Assembly: GCA_025024175.1 (NCBI GenBank)
Contig: QCXZ01000138.1
Coordinates: forward strand, 46,781,092 to 46,845,091
DNA length: 64,000 nucleotides
Source of the DNA: Rhyzopertha dominica
Lineage: Eukaryota > Arthropoda > Insecta > Coleoptera > Bostrichidae
Direction: 5' to 3'
Numbering within the stretch: the first letter of the stretch is position 1; every line of letters starts with the position of its first letter. A program made the translations under genes and the position numbers. Positions 1-12,060 of this stretch are shown piece by piece. Under the pieces are notes generated by a model, which worked only from the letters and a program-made list of their open reading frames with translations, made no database searches and had not been told where the DNA came from.

Positions 1-3000
1 TTCCTTTCGCAACGTAAGATTTTGATGTCGTTTTCAGCAAAACCTGTTTTGCTTTTATTTGAATATTTCGACCAAGATTATAGACAATGGCGAACCCATT
101 CAACGTAAAGTAACTTTGATATATGCAAATTTCCACATTATCCAATATTTGATAGGTGGCAGTTTTCTATTAAATTTTTGATAGTACACAGAGGTACAGA
201 AGTGAAAAGATTAGGCACATCAGAGGACACAAGAATAGCATTATTTGGTCCTGATAATTCTTTTACCTTTTTCGCGAAACCTATTATGGAATTCTTCAAG
301 CTGAATTTAGATTGAACCTGTTAAAACGTTGTTGGTAAATTTGCGTAATGGATCATTAATGTAAAAAACGACCGGTCTAAGAGTCGAGTCTTTGGGAGAC
401 CATATAGAATTGGAACACGGGGGTTCATTATTCTTAATTTGTACTTTTCTTCGTTAAATATCAAATTTCAAAGATTTTAAAATGCTAGTAACATCTTTTT
501 GGATCTAGCCTGTAAGATATGAATCAAACTTAGAAAAGCTTTTTGTATTCAATAAATCATTTAGTTTAGTTCGGTATTCATCTGTTTTTACTAAATAGTT
601 AGTGAATTATCTGTACATTTTTGTTTTATGCTTTTTTCGATTTATACATTTGATCCTTTATATGAATAGCAACTTTGTATTCATTTGATATCGTATCTGC
701 ATTCGCGTACTTTTCGTCTTTCGTATCTTCAATTGACTTAGTCTAACGCTAATTCTGTATTATATACCTATATGTCAAATTCTTTTTTAGACACTGGTAA
801 AGTTGAGTTACATTTTAGACCTTTATTTAATTATTTTTGTTTTGCCTGTGTAAAATGTGCATTCGTAAGGTTGACTTAACAATTATTAAATTTAAATTCG
901 CACTAGGGATTACCTGAGTTGATTTTAATTCTATTTTGTTTTTGATGAGCAAACTAGCATTTAAACATCGCTGTAGATGTCGTTAGTTATCTCATAAAAA
1001 TTATGTTAAGCAGTTTTTATGTAATTATGTGTCAATTAATTTTATATTTTCACCTGGGTTTTGCTGACGTGTGTGCCACTTTCTGATTTCCAAATCGATC
1101 CAAATTGTTGTTGCTCGCTGTACGGTCCTTTTTGCTTATCACAAGTTATTGTTACACTTAATATGCATATAGCCTGATGTAAAACCATAGAACTTACACT
1201 GCTTATTAAACCCAATAGGATTAGATAACATTTAGTTTAAGTAAAGTCTCTTTGAAGAGAGATACCAATTTACCCCACTAGCGGTTAATTACAAAGAATG
1301 CCGTACAATGCTAATATAAATGATAAATAACAAATTTCGCCGCAGCAAATTATTTTAAAGGTGTTAGTGTTTGCGTTAAAAAATAGGTTGAATAGATTCG
1401 GAATAAAAGTAATAGAGGTAATAATGTATACATAGGACAATCAAGTTGAGCTATTAAAATAAAAGCACAACAGGTGCCATTGCATAAAAAATAATCATTA
1501 TACTTACATGAAAACGACATTTCGAAAGGAAAGGTAAAAAAATAAACCTTTTGGAGCTTTTGAAAATAAAGCAGTCAGCATCAGAAAAAACATTTGGCAA
1601 ATAAGGAAATAAAAATTCCCACGTCCACCACACCTTTGATCTTGCCGAAACTAGGAAGTCGGCCCTCAAAATGCAGGCCAGAGAATTTTACAACGCTACT
1701 TTACAACCCCTGTAAAATAGGGGACGTAAACAAAATTCTGCACATCTGAGTTTTGTATAATGTTGTTAAATTTTTGATAATGACCGTTTGAGGTCGAAGC
1801 GATCGTCAGAGTTATCTGATAAAATAAATGAGGCAAAGCACATACATTCAATCGGCTTCAATCAGTTTTCAAGCTACCTAAATAATCCCGAGATAACTGC
1901 ACCACAACCCCCTGTAATACTTTCCGTCCTAACGTCGGAAGAAATGTGCCCTTAAATTTAAATTTTCCTACAACAATCGCCAGTACTTCATTCATTACTA
2001 GCACTTGTATTTGGACAAACGTGAAATTGCTCTTTCCGCGTTCCAACACAGACGCCAAAGAACTATTTTTACGTGCGTCTCATTGAAAGTAATGCGCCTT
2101 TGTTCTAAACCAGCGTTATGAATGCTCACTGTATGTAGAACAGAATCATTAGGAAATTACTGTAAGCACTGACCCCGTTTAATTTTGCGCTAAACGAAAA
2201 GCTTTAGATGGTGCACTCGTTGAGACATTAGAACTACTTAGATTAGATACAAGCTGAAGGTTTTACATGTAGTTTGCTTTCAGTTTAACTATTTGGAAAT
2301 ATCCGATTAAAAGTCTAAAGCTTGTTTACAAGCAACCTACCATATTTCCCCTACGCACCTAAAATTCTTTTCTTCTCTTCAAATTTCTGCGCTACTTACT
2401 GACTAACGATGACTTAACGAATACCTATTAAGCCCACAGAAGCTCTGCTTATAATAATTTTACTAAGTTATTGTTTGTCGGTTATTTATTATTACATACA
2501 GTAGTAATTTCACAATAATGATTTATTTGTTGTAGTTACGCTGTTTACCAACAAATAATTCGAATGCACAGTTTTTTCATTTCAGTACTACTACACTATA
2601 GTATCAAACTAGCAAGTATTTTAATGTAATACGTGAGCATGATGTAATGTAAAAATGGCGTTCAATTCGCTTTAATTGTCCTTAAATTGCAATTTTTTCG
2701 TTTATTTTAAATAATTTTATATTAAAAAATGTTTGGATTTTAAGTGAATGTTTCGATACTTTAATTATAAAATAAAATTATTACGCGAATGAATAAGTGT
2801 ATTCGATATGATTGCCTTTTTTTGGAAATGCTTAAAATACTGAGATCTTGTCTAAATTATCTCATAATTTTTTAAGCTTTCTTATATATAATAATGTATT
2901 TACTAAATAATTTCGCTGCGGAAAATGAAAGGTGCAAGAGAATTCATATGCCCTCTCAAAACATCTACTGATAATATGAATATCTTTGTTTTGGCAGCTT

Positions 3001-3260
3001 TTGTTTTAAACACGCTTATGCACTTGTTCTATCTAGCCGCGTATGCTTTGCGCTTTTTTATGAACTGCTATTCTATTTTACGCAGATACCCTTATGCATT
3101 ACTGTTTCAGCCTCGTTTCGTGAGAAATTAAGCGCCTATTTTTAAAATAAACTGTAGTAAAAGGCTATTGCATCATAAAAAAAGCATAGCACCGAAAACA
3201 CTATAAACGTGTGGTACGACAAAGGCCTGCTTATTCTTTTTAGTACTTCTTAGACATTTT
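1..3260. other. AT-rich intergenic DNA, nothing recognised
   Basis: Long AT-rich stretch with many stops in all frames. I translated the longer open frames by eye and found no domain, transposase or RT motif. No clear tandem repeat or terminal inverted repeat was seen. Confidence 0.5.
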
Positions 3261-3567
3261 TAATTCATATTTATTCAAAAATGCTTAACGCGACCCATAA
3301 AAGAGCACAAATCTCGCTAACGTTCCAAAATACAACGTACCCAGCAAATACGCATAATTGCCAGTTTTCCTGGATGCCATTCTGAGTGTAACCTCGACGG
3401 CTCATGTATATACCAAATGCGATGGTCGCGCCAACTACAGAAGACTGCGCCGAACTAGGCAATATACAAGGAGTCGGGGTTGGTGCAAAATAACGTCCGG
3501 CTAAATTTCGCTTCATTGGATGGAGAACACCCCATAGTAGCCGTCCTTAAAATATTTCATGTGAGTC

Positions 3568-3649
3568 AAGGTGGCATCCGTATATCGGATGCCACCTTAC
3601 CCCGGACGCCAACTTTACCGCGATTTTAACATGGGAGGATGCCAACTTG
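3568..3649. repeat. cluster of a 12-bp motif, two copies as a perfect hairpin
   Basis: A 13-bp perfect inverted repeat (3568-3580 and 3586-3598) with a TATAT loop contains two opposed copies of GGATGCCACCTT. Two more direct copies follow: GGACGCCAACTT at 3604 and GGATGCCAACTT at 3638, each followed within 2-3 bases by a CGCG-like step. The consensus is GGAYGCCAMCTT, four copies in about 80 bp, next to a long (TA)n run. It could be a regulatory site cluster or the edge of an old repeat; the sequence does not decide between them. Confidence 0.6.
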
Positions 3650-3655
3650 TGCGCG

Positions 3656-3657
<2 letters not shown>

Positions 3658-3704
<47 letters not shown>
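3658..3704. repeat. (TA)n microsatellite
   Basis: About 47 bp of nearly uninterrupted TA dinucleotide repeat directly after the 12-bp motif cluster. The tyrosine/isoleucine-alternating reading frame across it is an artefact of the repeat. Confidence 0.95.
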
Positions 3705-3707
<3 letters not shown>

Positions 3708-4490
3708 AAATTAATGGAGATACTCGCCGGACGATATTGTATATAATATAATTCATAATTCAATATCGAGCTTTGCTTTCTTATTGTTGGCTTTGTGCTT
3801 TGTTTTGATAAAGGGTCACAAGAGATATATTTTTATATTTTAATGCCCAAGCCAGCCGGGTCACCCAATTATTGAATTATATTATATATATAATATACTC
3901 TTGGACGTTATTGACTTGTGATATATCTAAAGCCTATTATAAGCTAAATTCATTCAAGCTGGTTTTCAGGTATAGAGAGAGTCAGTGGCGCTCTTTAAAA
4001 TAACAATATCTATATAGATATTTAAAAAAAATAATGCTATATAAAAAGGACCCATTACAGGATAGTATAACCCTATAAAGGTTATAAGTTTCATAACACG
4101 GTTAGTGGCGTGTCTAAAGCTAAGCCATGAGGAGCAGGTTCCAGTCTGGTGAAAGCTGAAGATATTTTTCTAACTACATACAAAATGTTATTAAATATAT
4201 TATAATTACGGCGACGATCTCTATACAGTTAAAATAAATTGCTTACCCTCTCAACTAACATACTATACTTTTATGCGTAATGTATTATACGTAGGTACTT
4301 AAGTATGGCGAGTGGATCTAGCTGAAATTTGCATTTTTCTTATACTTTTGCTCGTCCTTTGAAGGATGAAATCCGCTGTTGGCGAAAATATTCCAGCGCT
4401 TACGTCATTTTTATTACTTACAGCAATATCCCCAGGTTTCCGTTCCTTTCTCCCATTGAAACAGCTCTTGCCTCGAATGAAATATTCGAC
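3705..4490. other. AT-rich intergenic DNA
   Basis: Low-complexity AT-rich sequence, including TATA-type runs near 3880-3900. No gene or element signature seen. Confidence 0.5.
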
Positions 4491-4499
4491 GAGCTTCAA

Positions 4500-5000
4500 T
4501 GAAAGGGACCCACCTCCGCAAAAAAATTGAAAACGACTGAAATTATGCGTGATGCAGGGGCACCGACTGGGCCTAGGCGAATTGAACGAACTTGACGGTT
4601 CGCAAAAAGAATCCTCGCCCCACGGGGGTGTGTACGTGCCACCGTGTGCGCAATTTGACGCCCGTAATTAATGTGGCGCGATCCCGAAGAAAGGCCCACT
4701 GTGTATATTAATTTATCAAATCTGGCGGCGACTTGAAGTGCGCTATACGCCAGCCGGGAATGATCTGGGTCCCGAGTTATAAATCGGGCGACCGTTTAAT
4801 TCATGTCAGGCATGAGGGGCGTATCGAGTGAGATCGCCGTTAATCTGGCTTCTGATTCCTGCCGATGCCAATAGATTTATGAACCTCTTAATCAAAGACC
4901 ACCTTGCTTTTGTTCGGCCCCTTCACGAAGGCCGCACGTCGCCGTGTCGTCGTCCGGGGCCTCCCGGAAATGCCGCTGTTGATGAAACCTGAGAGGGAAA
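4500..5000. other. GC-rich non-coding island (possible conserved regulatory DNA)
   Basis: A roughly 500-bp block clearly richer in G+C than its surroundings, with CpG-containing words and TAAT-type homeodomain core motifs, but no long open frame with protein-like sequence. Similar islands recur at 10.7, 18.3, 23.3, 33.7, 39.4, 45.3, 53.3 and 57.4 kb. The composition is seen directly; the regulatory role is inference. Confidence 0.3.
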
Positions 5001-5071
5001 CTGGAACACTCAGCATACTCTTTCCAGTACCGCATAATTAGCTGGAATCTGCGTAAACCGTTCGAAATGTT

Positions 5072-5100
5072 ACAATAATAATAACGATAATAATAATTTT
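5072..5100 (-). repeat. LINE-type microsatellite tail, minus strand
   Basis: Read on the minus strand this is an ATT repeat interrupted by ATCG, preceded by an AATAAA-like word. The same interrupted pattern ends the LINE at 18146-18172 and appears again on the minus strand at 16044-16076. It looks like the 3' tail of a small minus-strand LINE copy, placed back to back with the plus-strand RT fragment that starts right after it. Confidence 0.5.
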
Positions 5101-6169
5101 ATTTGAGTCTGAAGTATTCAGGTGCTTATCTGAAATCAAATCGACTGCCTGCGGTCCTGACAACATAAATCCAGAGATGCTTCTTATGTGCTGTCCAACT
5201 ATATTACCAGTGCTGACACACTTAATAAACACTTGTTTATTGGAGAATATCGTTCCCAGCGCATGGAAAATTGCAAAAGTTTTGCCGTTACCAAAAAAAC
5301 CGGTGGTGGCATCTTTTGATGAGCTGCGTCCAGTTTCGCTTTTGCCGGTAATGTCGAAAGTCTTGGAAAAGATTCTGGTGCAACAAATAAAAGGTCACTT
5401 AGATAAATACGCTATCTTACCTCTCAGACAATCAGGATTTCGACAAAGATATAGTTGTCTTACTGCACTTCTTGATTTGATTGATGATGTCATTCGTGAG
5501 GCTGATGTTGGAAATATTAGCGCACTTGTTCTGTTGGACTTTTCCAAGGCTTTCGACAAAATTAATCATAAATTATTGTTTTCAATTCTGGAGTATGTAG
5601 GATTTTCGCAGAATTCAGTGAGTCTTATTGAATGTTATTTTACTAACCGTAAACAATATACTGTGACGGATTTCGGTGCATCTGAGGAGGGAGTTATTAC
5701 ATCTGGGGTGCCTCAGGGATCTGTGCTTGGACCTATTTTATTCTGTATTTACACATGTAACTTGTTGTCTTGTGTTCAGTACGGTACGTCGTATGTATAT
5801 GCTGATGACACCCAGGTCCGTTTTTCGTTTCCCTTTAGTAATATACATTTCGCAAATAGAATGATTAATCAAGATTTAAAGCAATTGCAACAAACTTCTT
5901 TGCAACATCAACTTAGTTTGAACGATTTAAAGAGCTCTGTACTGGTATTCGGTAAAAACAAACAACTAGCAGAAGTGGTATTAAAGATTAAAGTTGGTAA
6001 TAGTATTTTGCAGTGCTCTAAAGTAGCGAAAAGTTTGGGTGTGGATCTAGACACGGAACTACGTTTTAGTAATTTCATTACTAAAAAATTGAATGTTGCA
6101 TACATTATGTATTTTCCTATTACTGCAACTTCCATACTGCACTTCCACGTTTTCACGATACTTCCATAA
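5101..6169 (+). pseudogene. 5'-truncated non-LTR retrotransposon (CR1/Jockey-like) reverse transcriptase
   Basis: Reverse transcriptase of a LINE, the enzyme for target-primed reverse transcription. An open frame of 330 codons starts at 5177, but RT homology extends upstream in the same frame to about 5101 (the family's S-A-x-G-P-D region is at 5140-5160), so the methionine is not the true start. In the 330-residue frame, LLDFSKAFD lies at 119-127, SGVPQGSVLGPILF at 176-189 and the catalytic YADDTQ at 208-213. The endonuclease domain is absent (5' truncation). After about residue 300 the frame drifts and stops at 6167-6169, so the thumb region is broken. The family-level call is firm; the exact clade is not. 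Confidence 0.9.
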
Positions 6170-6569
6170 AGCTCCACAAGGGAGCATGTATTATTTATAA
6201 AATTTTGCTAATTAAACATCTAGAAGATTAAATTCCTTCTTCTATAATATGGTGTTAACTTTAGTAAGGAGGGTTTCTAATTCTGTGATAGTGTATAACG
6301 GCACCGTAAAAATGCATGTCCCTGAATAACGTTTAAAGAATTTAAGAAATACTCTATTATGCCAAATTTAAGGCTAGGCTTTTATGAACGAAAGCGTTTG
6401 AGTCCTTCTCGCGAAATGTTTCGATTTATTTCCTATATCTTATATCTTTTGTTCGGTTTTCAGATTTGGTGACAGTCCCAGCAAAACATCACTACAATAC
6501 CGACACTGACACGTTCATTATTTCCACTGGTTTTGCTTAAAGATAAGATTCGATTTCCATAAGTTCAAT

Positions 6570-7310
6570 CAAAGTGATTACTACATATTTAAAGATGTTC
6601 ACTTTTGCTTGCCAATCAACAAAACAAGCATGTGTATGAAGGTAGTTTTTAACAATATAAATAATTTAACAGTAAGACGCGAAACAATTCAAAGTCGTTC
6701 ACCATAAAACTACCTTTACTAATTCACAAAATCACAGACTTTAGAGGAATAGTTACCAAAGGATAGAATTTTGGCTGTGTGCATCTCATAAAAGCATTAG
6801 CATATCTGTATATCACAGTGGAACACCCAAGAAAAGGAACTACTTACCCACTTAATAACTCAAAAATTGGCAGAGAAATTGTTGCCACAGTTACACACCT
6901 AAATATCTCATAAAAACATAAACCACATACCATTCAGACACAAAAAAAATCAGTTCGAGCACAATGAATCTACCTCCTTAATAATAATTAAAAATTCGTG
7001 AAGGTTATAGGAATAATTGCATAGACAACATAGGCATCTATCAGATACGGAAAAATTCAGAAGCGGTCACCATAAAACTACCCCATTAAAATGAAAAAGT
7101 CGCAGATGGTAGAATAGTGGTTGCTACAGATCAAACTTTTACATCTGGACATCTCATTAGAGCATAAATATTAGACACAAGTATATTCGGAGTCCGTGAA
7201 ACTACCCATTAAAAATTAAAAAAATTGCAGAGGGTACAGGAGTAACTGTTATAGGTTAAACGTTTACATGTGGGCACACACAATTTTTCCGTGCCTGTTT
7301 AATATCCAGA
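6570..7310. repeat. diverged tandem satellite, about six monomers of roughly 110-130 bp
   Basis: Recurring blocks share an anchor around ACTACC followed about 30 bp later by GCAGA and about 60-70 bp later by an ACATCT/CATCTCAT-like word. The anchor occurs near 6582, 6711, 6841, 6971, 7079 and 7203, giving spacings of about 129, 130, 130, 108 and 124 bp. Monomers are strongly diverged, so this is an old array. No coding potential. Confidence 0.65.
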
Positions 7311-7319
7311 TGCAAACTT

Positions 7320-7729
7320 TTAACCTGTAATTACTCTTTCTATGAGGAAACATTCAAACAGCTAAGATGCGCTGGAATCCTCAAAATCAGCAAACAGTTA
7401 AAAACATTATCTAACCTTATCAGAAGGGAAAGCTTCGAAAACACAATCGTTACGTCTCTACGCCACGCTTCTCTCCTGTATTTTAGAATTATAATAATCA
7501 ATTGTACTGTAATTAACTTCCTATTTGAAAATATTCGATAAATCACAGCTCCGCCGTTACAGACGCATGCCAAATCGACCAATCAGAATCAATCAGAATT
7601 AGCGCGCTGGTGCTACCCTCTGAGCACTTTCCTAAAGTCAAGACAAAGGTGTATTTAGACCATAATTCAGGTGTTAAACAAAGATGAAATTATACCAACT
7701 GTACCATTATTTATGTACAGTCAGCATTC
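7320..7729. other. AT-rich intergenic DNA
   Basis: No recognised gene, repeat or regulatory signature between the satellite and the MITE. Confidence 0.5.
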
Positions 7730-7732
7730 TAA

Positions 7733-7907
7733 GGCCCCGTTGCACAAAGCGTGGTTAACCAGACCCCCTGGTTAACACGCGGTTAACCAGCCGTTACCAT
7801 AGGCAGCACCAATGAAGAACCCTTAAAAAGAACCGTTTCCATGACAACTGCCCCTTGGCCGCGTGTTAACCGGGGGTCTGGTTAACCACGCTTTGTGCAA
7901 CGGGGCC
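7733..7907. mobile_element. PIF/Harbinger-type MITE
   Basis: A 175-bp non-autonomous DNA element. The two ends are inverted repeats of about 50 bp that start GGCCCCGTTGCACAAAGCG and differ by a single base insertion in that stretch. It is flanked by TAA at 7730-7732 and 7908-7910, the 3-bp TWA-type duplication characteristic of PIF/Harbinger. The TIRs contain repeated GGTTAACC palindromes. No coding capacity; it would have depended on a transposase elsewhere. Confidence 0.88.
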
Positions 7908-7910
7908 TAA

Positions 7911-9985
7911 AAGTTTATCATTGACAGTATACTACTAAGGCAACGCGAATGACAAGATGTATTTCTTTATAGATGTTAGGGTAAAAGTTGGTTTTCTATC
8001 AGCACTAATAATATCTGTTGTTGATTGCATCATGTAAATAATCCGTGAATAGTGCTGAAAATTTCACACCTTTTGAACATTAAAATGAAACTGAAAAGCT
8101 TTTGAACACGGTATCATTTGTGGTTTTGACATATCTCTATTCGCAACATTTTCAACGAACTTTTTACTAAACATTATTAACGCGCAATCCATACCGAACT
8201 TCCACTCAAAATCCATGCGCATTACTGGAATATTCACACGTCATGAGTCGTATCAGTCTTTCTTTCTCGCACTGGTAATCCAATATTCAGCATGGAATTA
8301 TCGATTACATCAGTGCTAATAGATTCTCCAAACGTTACCCGCAGGCATGGACAGTTAATTGCGCAACTATACATCTACTAAACACTGATTATTTCTGATT
8401 TATGTCACATGTCAAACGCAATGGATTAATTATATACAAATTGATAGCTAATAGCGTATGCGACAGGCGCCATCAGCGCTGTAGCGCGCTTAGTGCTGCT
8501 ATAAAATTCAATACGCGATACACTTTTGACGGACAGCGGTCAACTCTGTGCTGAAATGAAAATAACTGGCGTAAACGGATGGTAGTTGCAGCTGGGAAAT
8601 CAGTCATTTATATAGGGGAATCGCAATTACAGTGAATATTATATCTGTGTGTGCCGCGAACTCGCAAGCGTATTATTGCTCAAATGATAAAACTGTACTG
8701 CTTAGAGATATTGAAAGTAAAGACCAAAAGAAAGTTATTTTATGTCCATGTTACGACCACTACTCCGAAATAAAATTTTATTACGAGGATACACAGTTGG
8801 ATTTTACGATACAGGCATATTGAGTTTTAGCAAACGGAATTCTTAGAGAGCAAAAGGACGTTAATAAATGTGGTATGTGGGTTATGTACAGGTATTTTTG
8901 AAACTCCAAAGCAACTGAGCATTTTACATTTTGTTTGTCTCAGAAAAGGAAACGTTTCATTTTTGACTCTTATTTGCAGTTAACCTGAAGTTTGAAATAC
9001 GAATTTACTAAATTGCAAATATAGTTGAATAGCAGTGGTACTCTTTTGCATAAACTGTTAACTTGTATTTGTTTGTACTATATTGCTAACTATATCTTAG
9101 CGCTGTTTTCATCCTCGAAACTAAATTATCAAATTAAGGAGAATGGAATACAGTTACCAGCTTAGCAGCTACTTCGAATGTAAGATATTTTAGTGTATTG
9201 ATTTTCAGCTTTAATACAAAATCCAAATGTCCAAAACTTGCTTGCTAAAATTGCGTCCTCGCAATTTGCTGTCAGTAGACATAGCTCAGGAAGCTAACAA
9301 TATGCACATCTATATCCTAGAGGTAAATAGCCGCACATACGTATAAGTAAACTTTACAGAAATTGTGATGCAAGCTGAAGCCCACAATGAAAGTACTGTA
9401 TTACTTTTCTTAATGTACATGTACATTGTACATAGGTTGTTACTTCCCATGGATGGTTTCTTTTTTAATTAACCCAACCAAAGCAACTTTATCATTACCA
9501 TGATATTACGATTTTGAGGGCGTTTCTTCTTTGCGGCATCATCAATTGTTAAATTCAAGATCCACAATTTTAACGAACAGGACTTTGGTCCACGTAACAC
9601 GTATGGAGTTGAAAGAAACCTTTATAATAAACCNTGGTTTCTTTTGAAGACTTGCTTACGTGTCTGTCTTCACATTTTTGGCGGTTTTTTTATGTGATTA
9701 TCAAATTATAGTCTAGTTCGTGATTTCCTAATGAAGGCCCCTGAAGTTGTCTTTTCAAATTAAAGGATGCAGTCATTGAAAATAGGTGGTGCTCGAAAAG
9801 TCCCTATTCTAGAGATTGCAGCATTGTTTGTGATTACACTTGATCTTAAATTCAGCTTATACTTTTCTAATGTTGGTCTGCAAGCTGTTGGTAAATATCC
9901 TTCTTATTTAGGCTCTTCAGTCGTTTCTTTATTTCAGTGGTCTCCCTGCTTTTAATTTTGTTTATCTGAGATGNTATTTTGGCTA
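7911..9985. other. mostly AT-rich intergenic DNA with one TATA-like site
   Basis: No coding region recognised. A small GC-richer patch at 8460-8640 contains a TATA-like word (annotated separately). One N at 9634 and another at 9974 mark uncertain assembly. Confidence 0.45.
8500..8506 (+). promoter_or_regulatory. TATA-box-like site in a GC-richer patch
   Basis: TATAAAA lies just after a patch rich in GCGC words; about 30 bp downstream the sequence TCAACTC could serve as an initiator. An open frame of only 63 codons follows at 8632. This combination could be a promoter, but TATAAAA is frequent by chance in AT-rich DNA. Confidence 0.15.
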
Positions 9986-9989
9986 TCTG

Positions 9990-10560
9990 TCTGTGGTGAT
10001 GGTACAGGGTGAAGGTGGTCGCTACTGTTTTATGGAATTCTTGTGTTCATTTAATCTTGCCGACATTTTTTTTATTTGTTTGGCCTATGTATTATTTCTT
10101 ACCGTTTAAACACAGTATGTTATGCACTCCTTTGTTTTCAAATGCAATTTCTTCTTTTTCTGAGTTTTTATGAGTGAATTGATTTTATTGTTTGTCTTGT
10201 ATGTTGTTCGATTATTACGTCGTCTTAAAACGTTCCTATCTTTGCTGACACTTTTTGTTCGTGTGTGTTGCTTTGCCGCCTACAGTTTGTTCGATGTTAT
10301 TATGGTTCTTCTTTAAAAGAGCATGCAAAAAAGGTATCTTACCAACCTGTTTTTTTCCATTGTGAACTGAATACTATTAATGTGTTACGGAAATATTTGT
10401 AGTTCATCTTGTTCATGCCACCACATAAGAAATGTACTATCAATATACCTTAACCACAAAGGAGGCTTTTAAATGATATGAACATGAGAAGATTATGGTG
10501 CCATCTCATTATTGAAAGTTGTGTATAAGACTATTCATGAAGCTTTACACATGACACAAC
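9990..10560 (-). pseudogene. Penelope-like element relic: RT palm end plus GIY-YIG endonuclease
   Basis: Read on the minus strand, 10480-10375 gives the PLE palm segment WLRYIDSTFLMWWHEQDEL (the family has W-L-R-Y-V-D-D-T-F) followed by HINSIQFTMEK. After several frameshifts, 10145-9990 gives a GIY-YIG-like module with GVHNILCLNG, YIGQTNKK and ARLNEHKNSIK. RT plus C-terminal GIY-YIG nuclease is the defining PLE architecture. The second catalytic Asp of the palm is replaced by Ser and there are multiple stops, so it is dead. The spacing between the modules is shorter than usual, suggesting an internal deletion. Confidence 0.8.
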
Positions 10561-10689
10561 CATTAAAGGTACAATGAAAATAACACGCACTATTTTCGCA
10601 AAACTCTTACGATTATCGTTCTTAAGAATGTGTAAACTAAAGCTTGCCGCGCTTTTCTGCTAAAATAACAACGAACCTCGTCCACTTAA

Positions 10690-11110
10690 CCCTTTTTTAA
10701 ATGATTAATGTTCTCGTGCTTATCAGGATTTATCAGTGTCCGGCTATTAGCGTACACCTGTTGACCCGCCTAGGATTTAATGCAAGCGCTCTGTTACTCC
10801 CCAACAAACCAGTTCCGCTAAAAAGTTGCCCTTGCTGTGACACGCGGCGCCCGGGGGCGGATTTGCGTTCGTCACAATTTTTTTTTGTCATCCGTGCGTG
10901 AACATTTGCATGCATTAAAGCAAATTGGTGTTTAAAACCGCAAAACACAAACGTCATTTACTCAATTAAAGTGCAATTGGCGGCAAATAGAATTGGGCGC
11001 GTGCTTCAAAAATCATTAAATTTGAATGCGGCGCGGTTTGTCAAATTTTTGCTTCCTGGACGGACTGTGGTGTTTGATGCAGGCTGCATACCAAACTTTT
11101 ATAGGAGTTT
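10690..11110. other. GC-rich non-coding island
   Basis: Block with CpG-rich words (GGCGCCCGGGGGCGG near 10845-10860) and, just downstream, an ATTTGCATGCATTAAAG stretch resembling POU/homeodomain sites at 10905-10921. Open frames of 60-74 codons on both strands show no family resemblance. It may be a cis-regulatory region of a distant gene; that is inference. Confidence 0.3.
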
Positions 11111-11644
11111 AGCTGTGGTATCGAATTTCATTCTATGGTTCTCGTTGTTCTAGTCGATATCGATGAATAAATCACAGATATTATAACAGCAACACACGAG
11201 AGCGCTCTATGCAAGTACACGTACCGCGTACAGAGCGCTCAGACGGCCTCTTGGTGTATTTTTGCGGGATCACTGTTATTTATTTAGCGCGTAACCAGTG
11301 TATGGTAATGCATGTAATATATTATTGCTTTACATTACTGAATATATCGTTCCGTATAGAATGCTACAAGGTTATGTCTGAACAGATGTTAAAAAACTAA
11401 TGAGTTGCTTTTATACGTGGCTACATTGTACGACGGTATTAATGAGAGTGTTACCAACTACTACTGTGATCTTGGTGAAAATTTCGATTGTACATCATAT
11501 TTTTTGGCACATATTAAAAGGAAATCTGTCTTAAAACCAGCACAACTTATGGATTTATTGCTAGTGACATCAAAAATGCGGGCAATTTTTTTTAACTGTT
11601 GAGCCTTAAACTGAGTAGCAGTTATCTTCCTATAGTCGTTTGTT

Positions 11645-12060
11645 AACACCTTCCACTAAGACAAATCTTGCAGTAAGAATGAATAATATCTAACCATTTA
11701 ATGCGAAATAGCGTCAGTTCTGTCATTATATCAATGTCCATTGCCAATGGAGTTGAATAACTGTGATCTGGAAGAAAGCTTGACTGAATAATGGGCAGTA
11801 TACTATTTGTTGAGGCGATTTCTAATCTGAAGGTAAAATATCTTTTCAAATACCTTACAAATAGGAGGCAAAATATTTATAGGCTGTAGACCATCACATT
11901 TCGAAGCTTTAGCTTTTTTAAGCAAAGGAATTGTCCCCTTCCGTGCTTCAGGAAAAGTACGATATGTTACACAAATGTTTATTGCGTGCATGAGATTTAA
12001 TTATATTAAGACTGTTTTTTTAGGTTACAAAATTATGCAGTGACTTGTAATAATCCCAAC
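11645..12060 (-). pseudogene. LINE reverse transcriptase fragment
   Basis: The minus strand translation (12000 down to 11803) includes FPEARKGTIPLLKKAKASK, then LPPICKVFEKIFYLQIRNRL. These match the conserved LINE RT fingers region (F-P-x-x-W-K ... N-Y-R-P-I-S-x-L-P-x-x-x-K-x-x-E). After a frameshift, 11850-11690 continues with IIQSSFLPDHSYSTPLAMD, equivalent to the Q-S-G-F-R-x-x-H-S-C-x-T-A-L-L segment. The catalytic YADD region is missing, so this is a short internal scrap. It abuts a DDE transposase relic upstream. Confidence 0.8.

Noticed and set aside
3271..3516. 81-codon minus-strand frame with two hydrophobic stretches, protein-like in places
   Set aside because: No family resemblance, no splice or start context that convinces, and isolated in AT-rich DNA; could be chance.
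3547..3756. Open frame with alternating Tyr/Ile
   Set aside because: It is a translation of the (TA)n microsatellite, not a gene.
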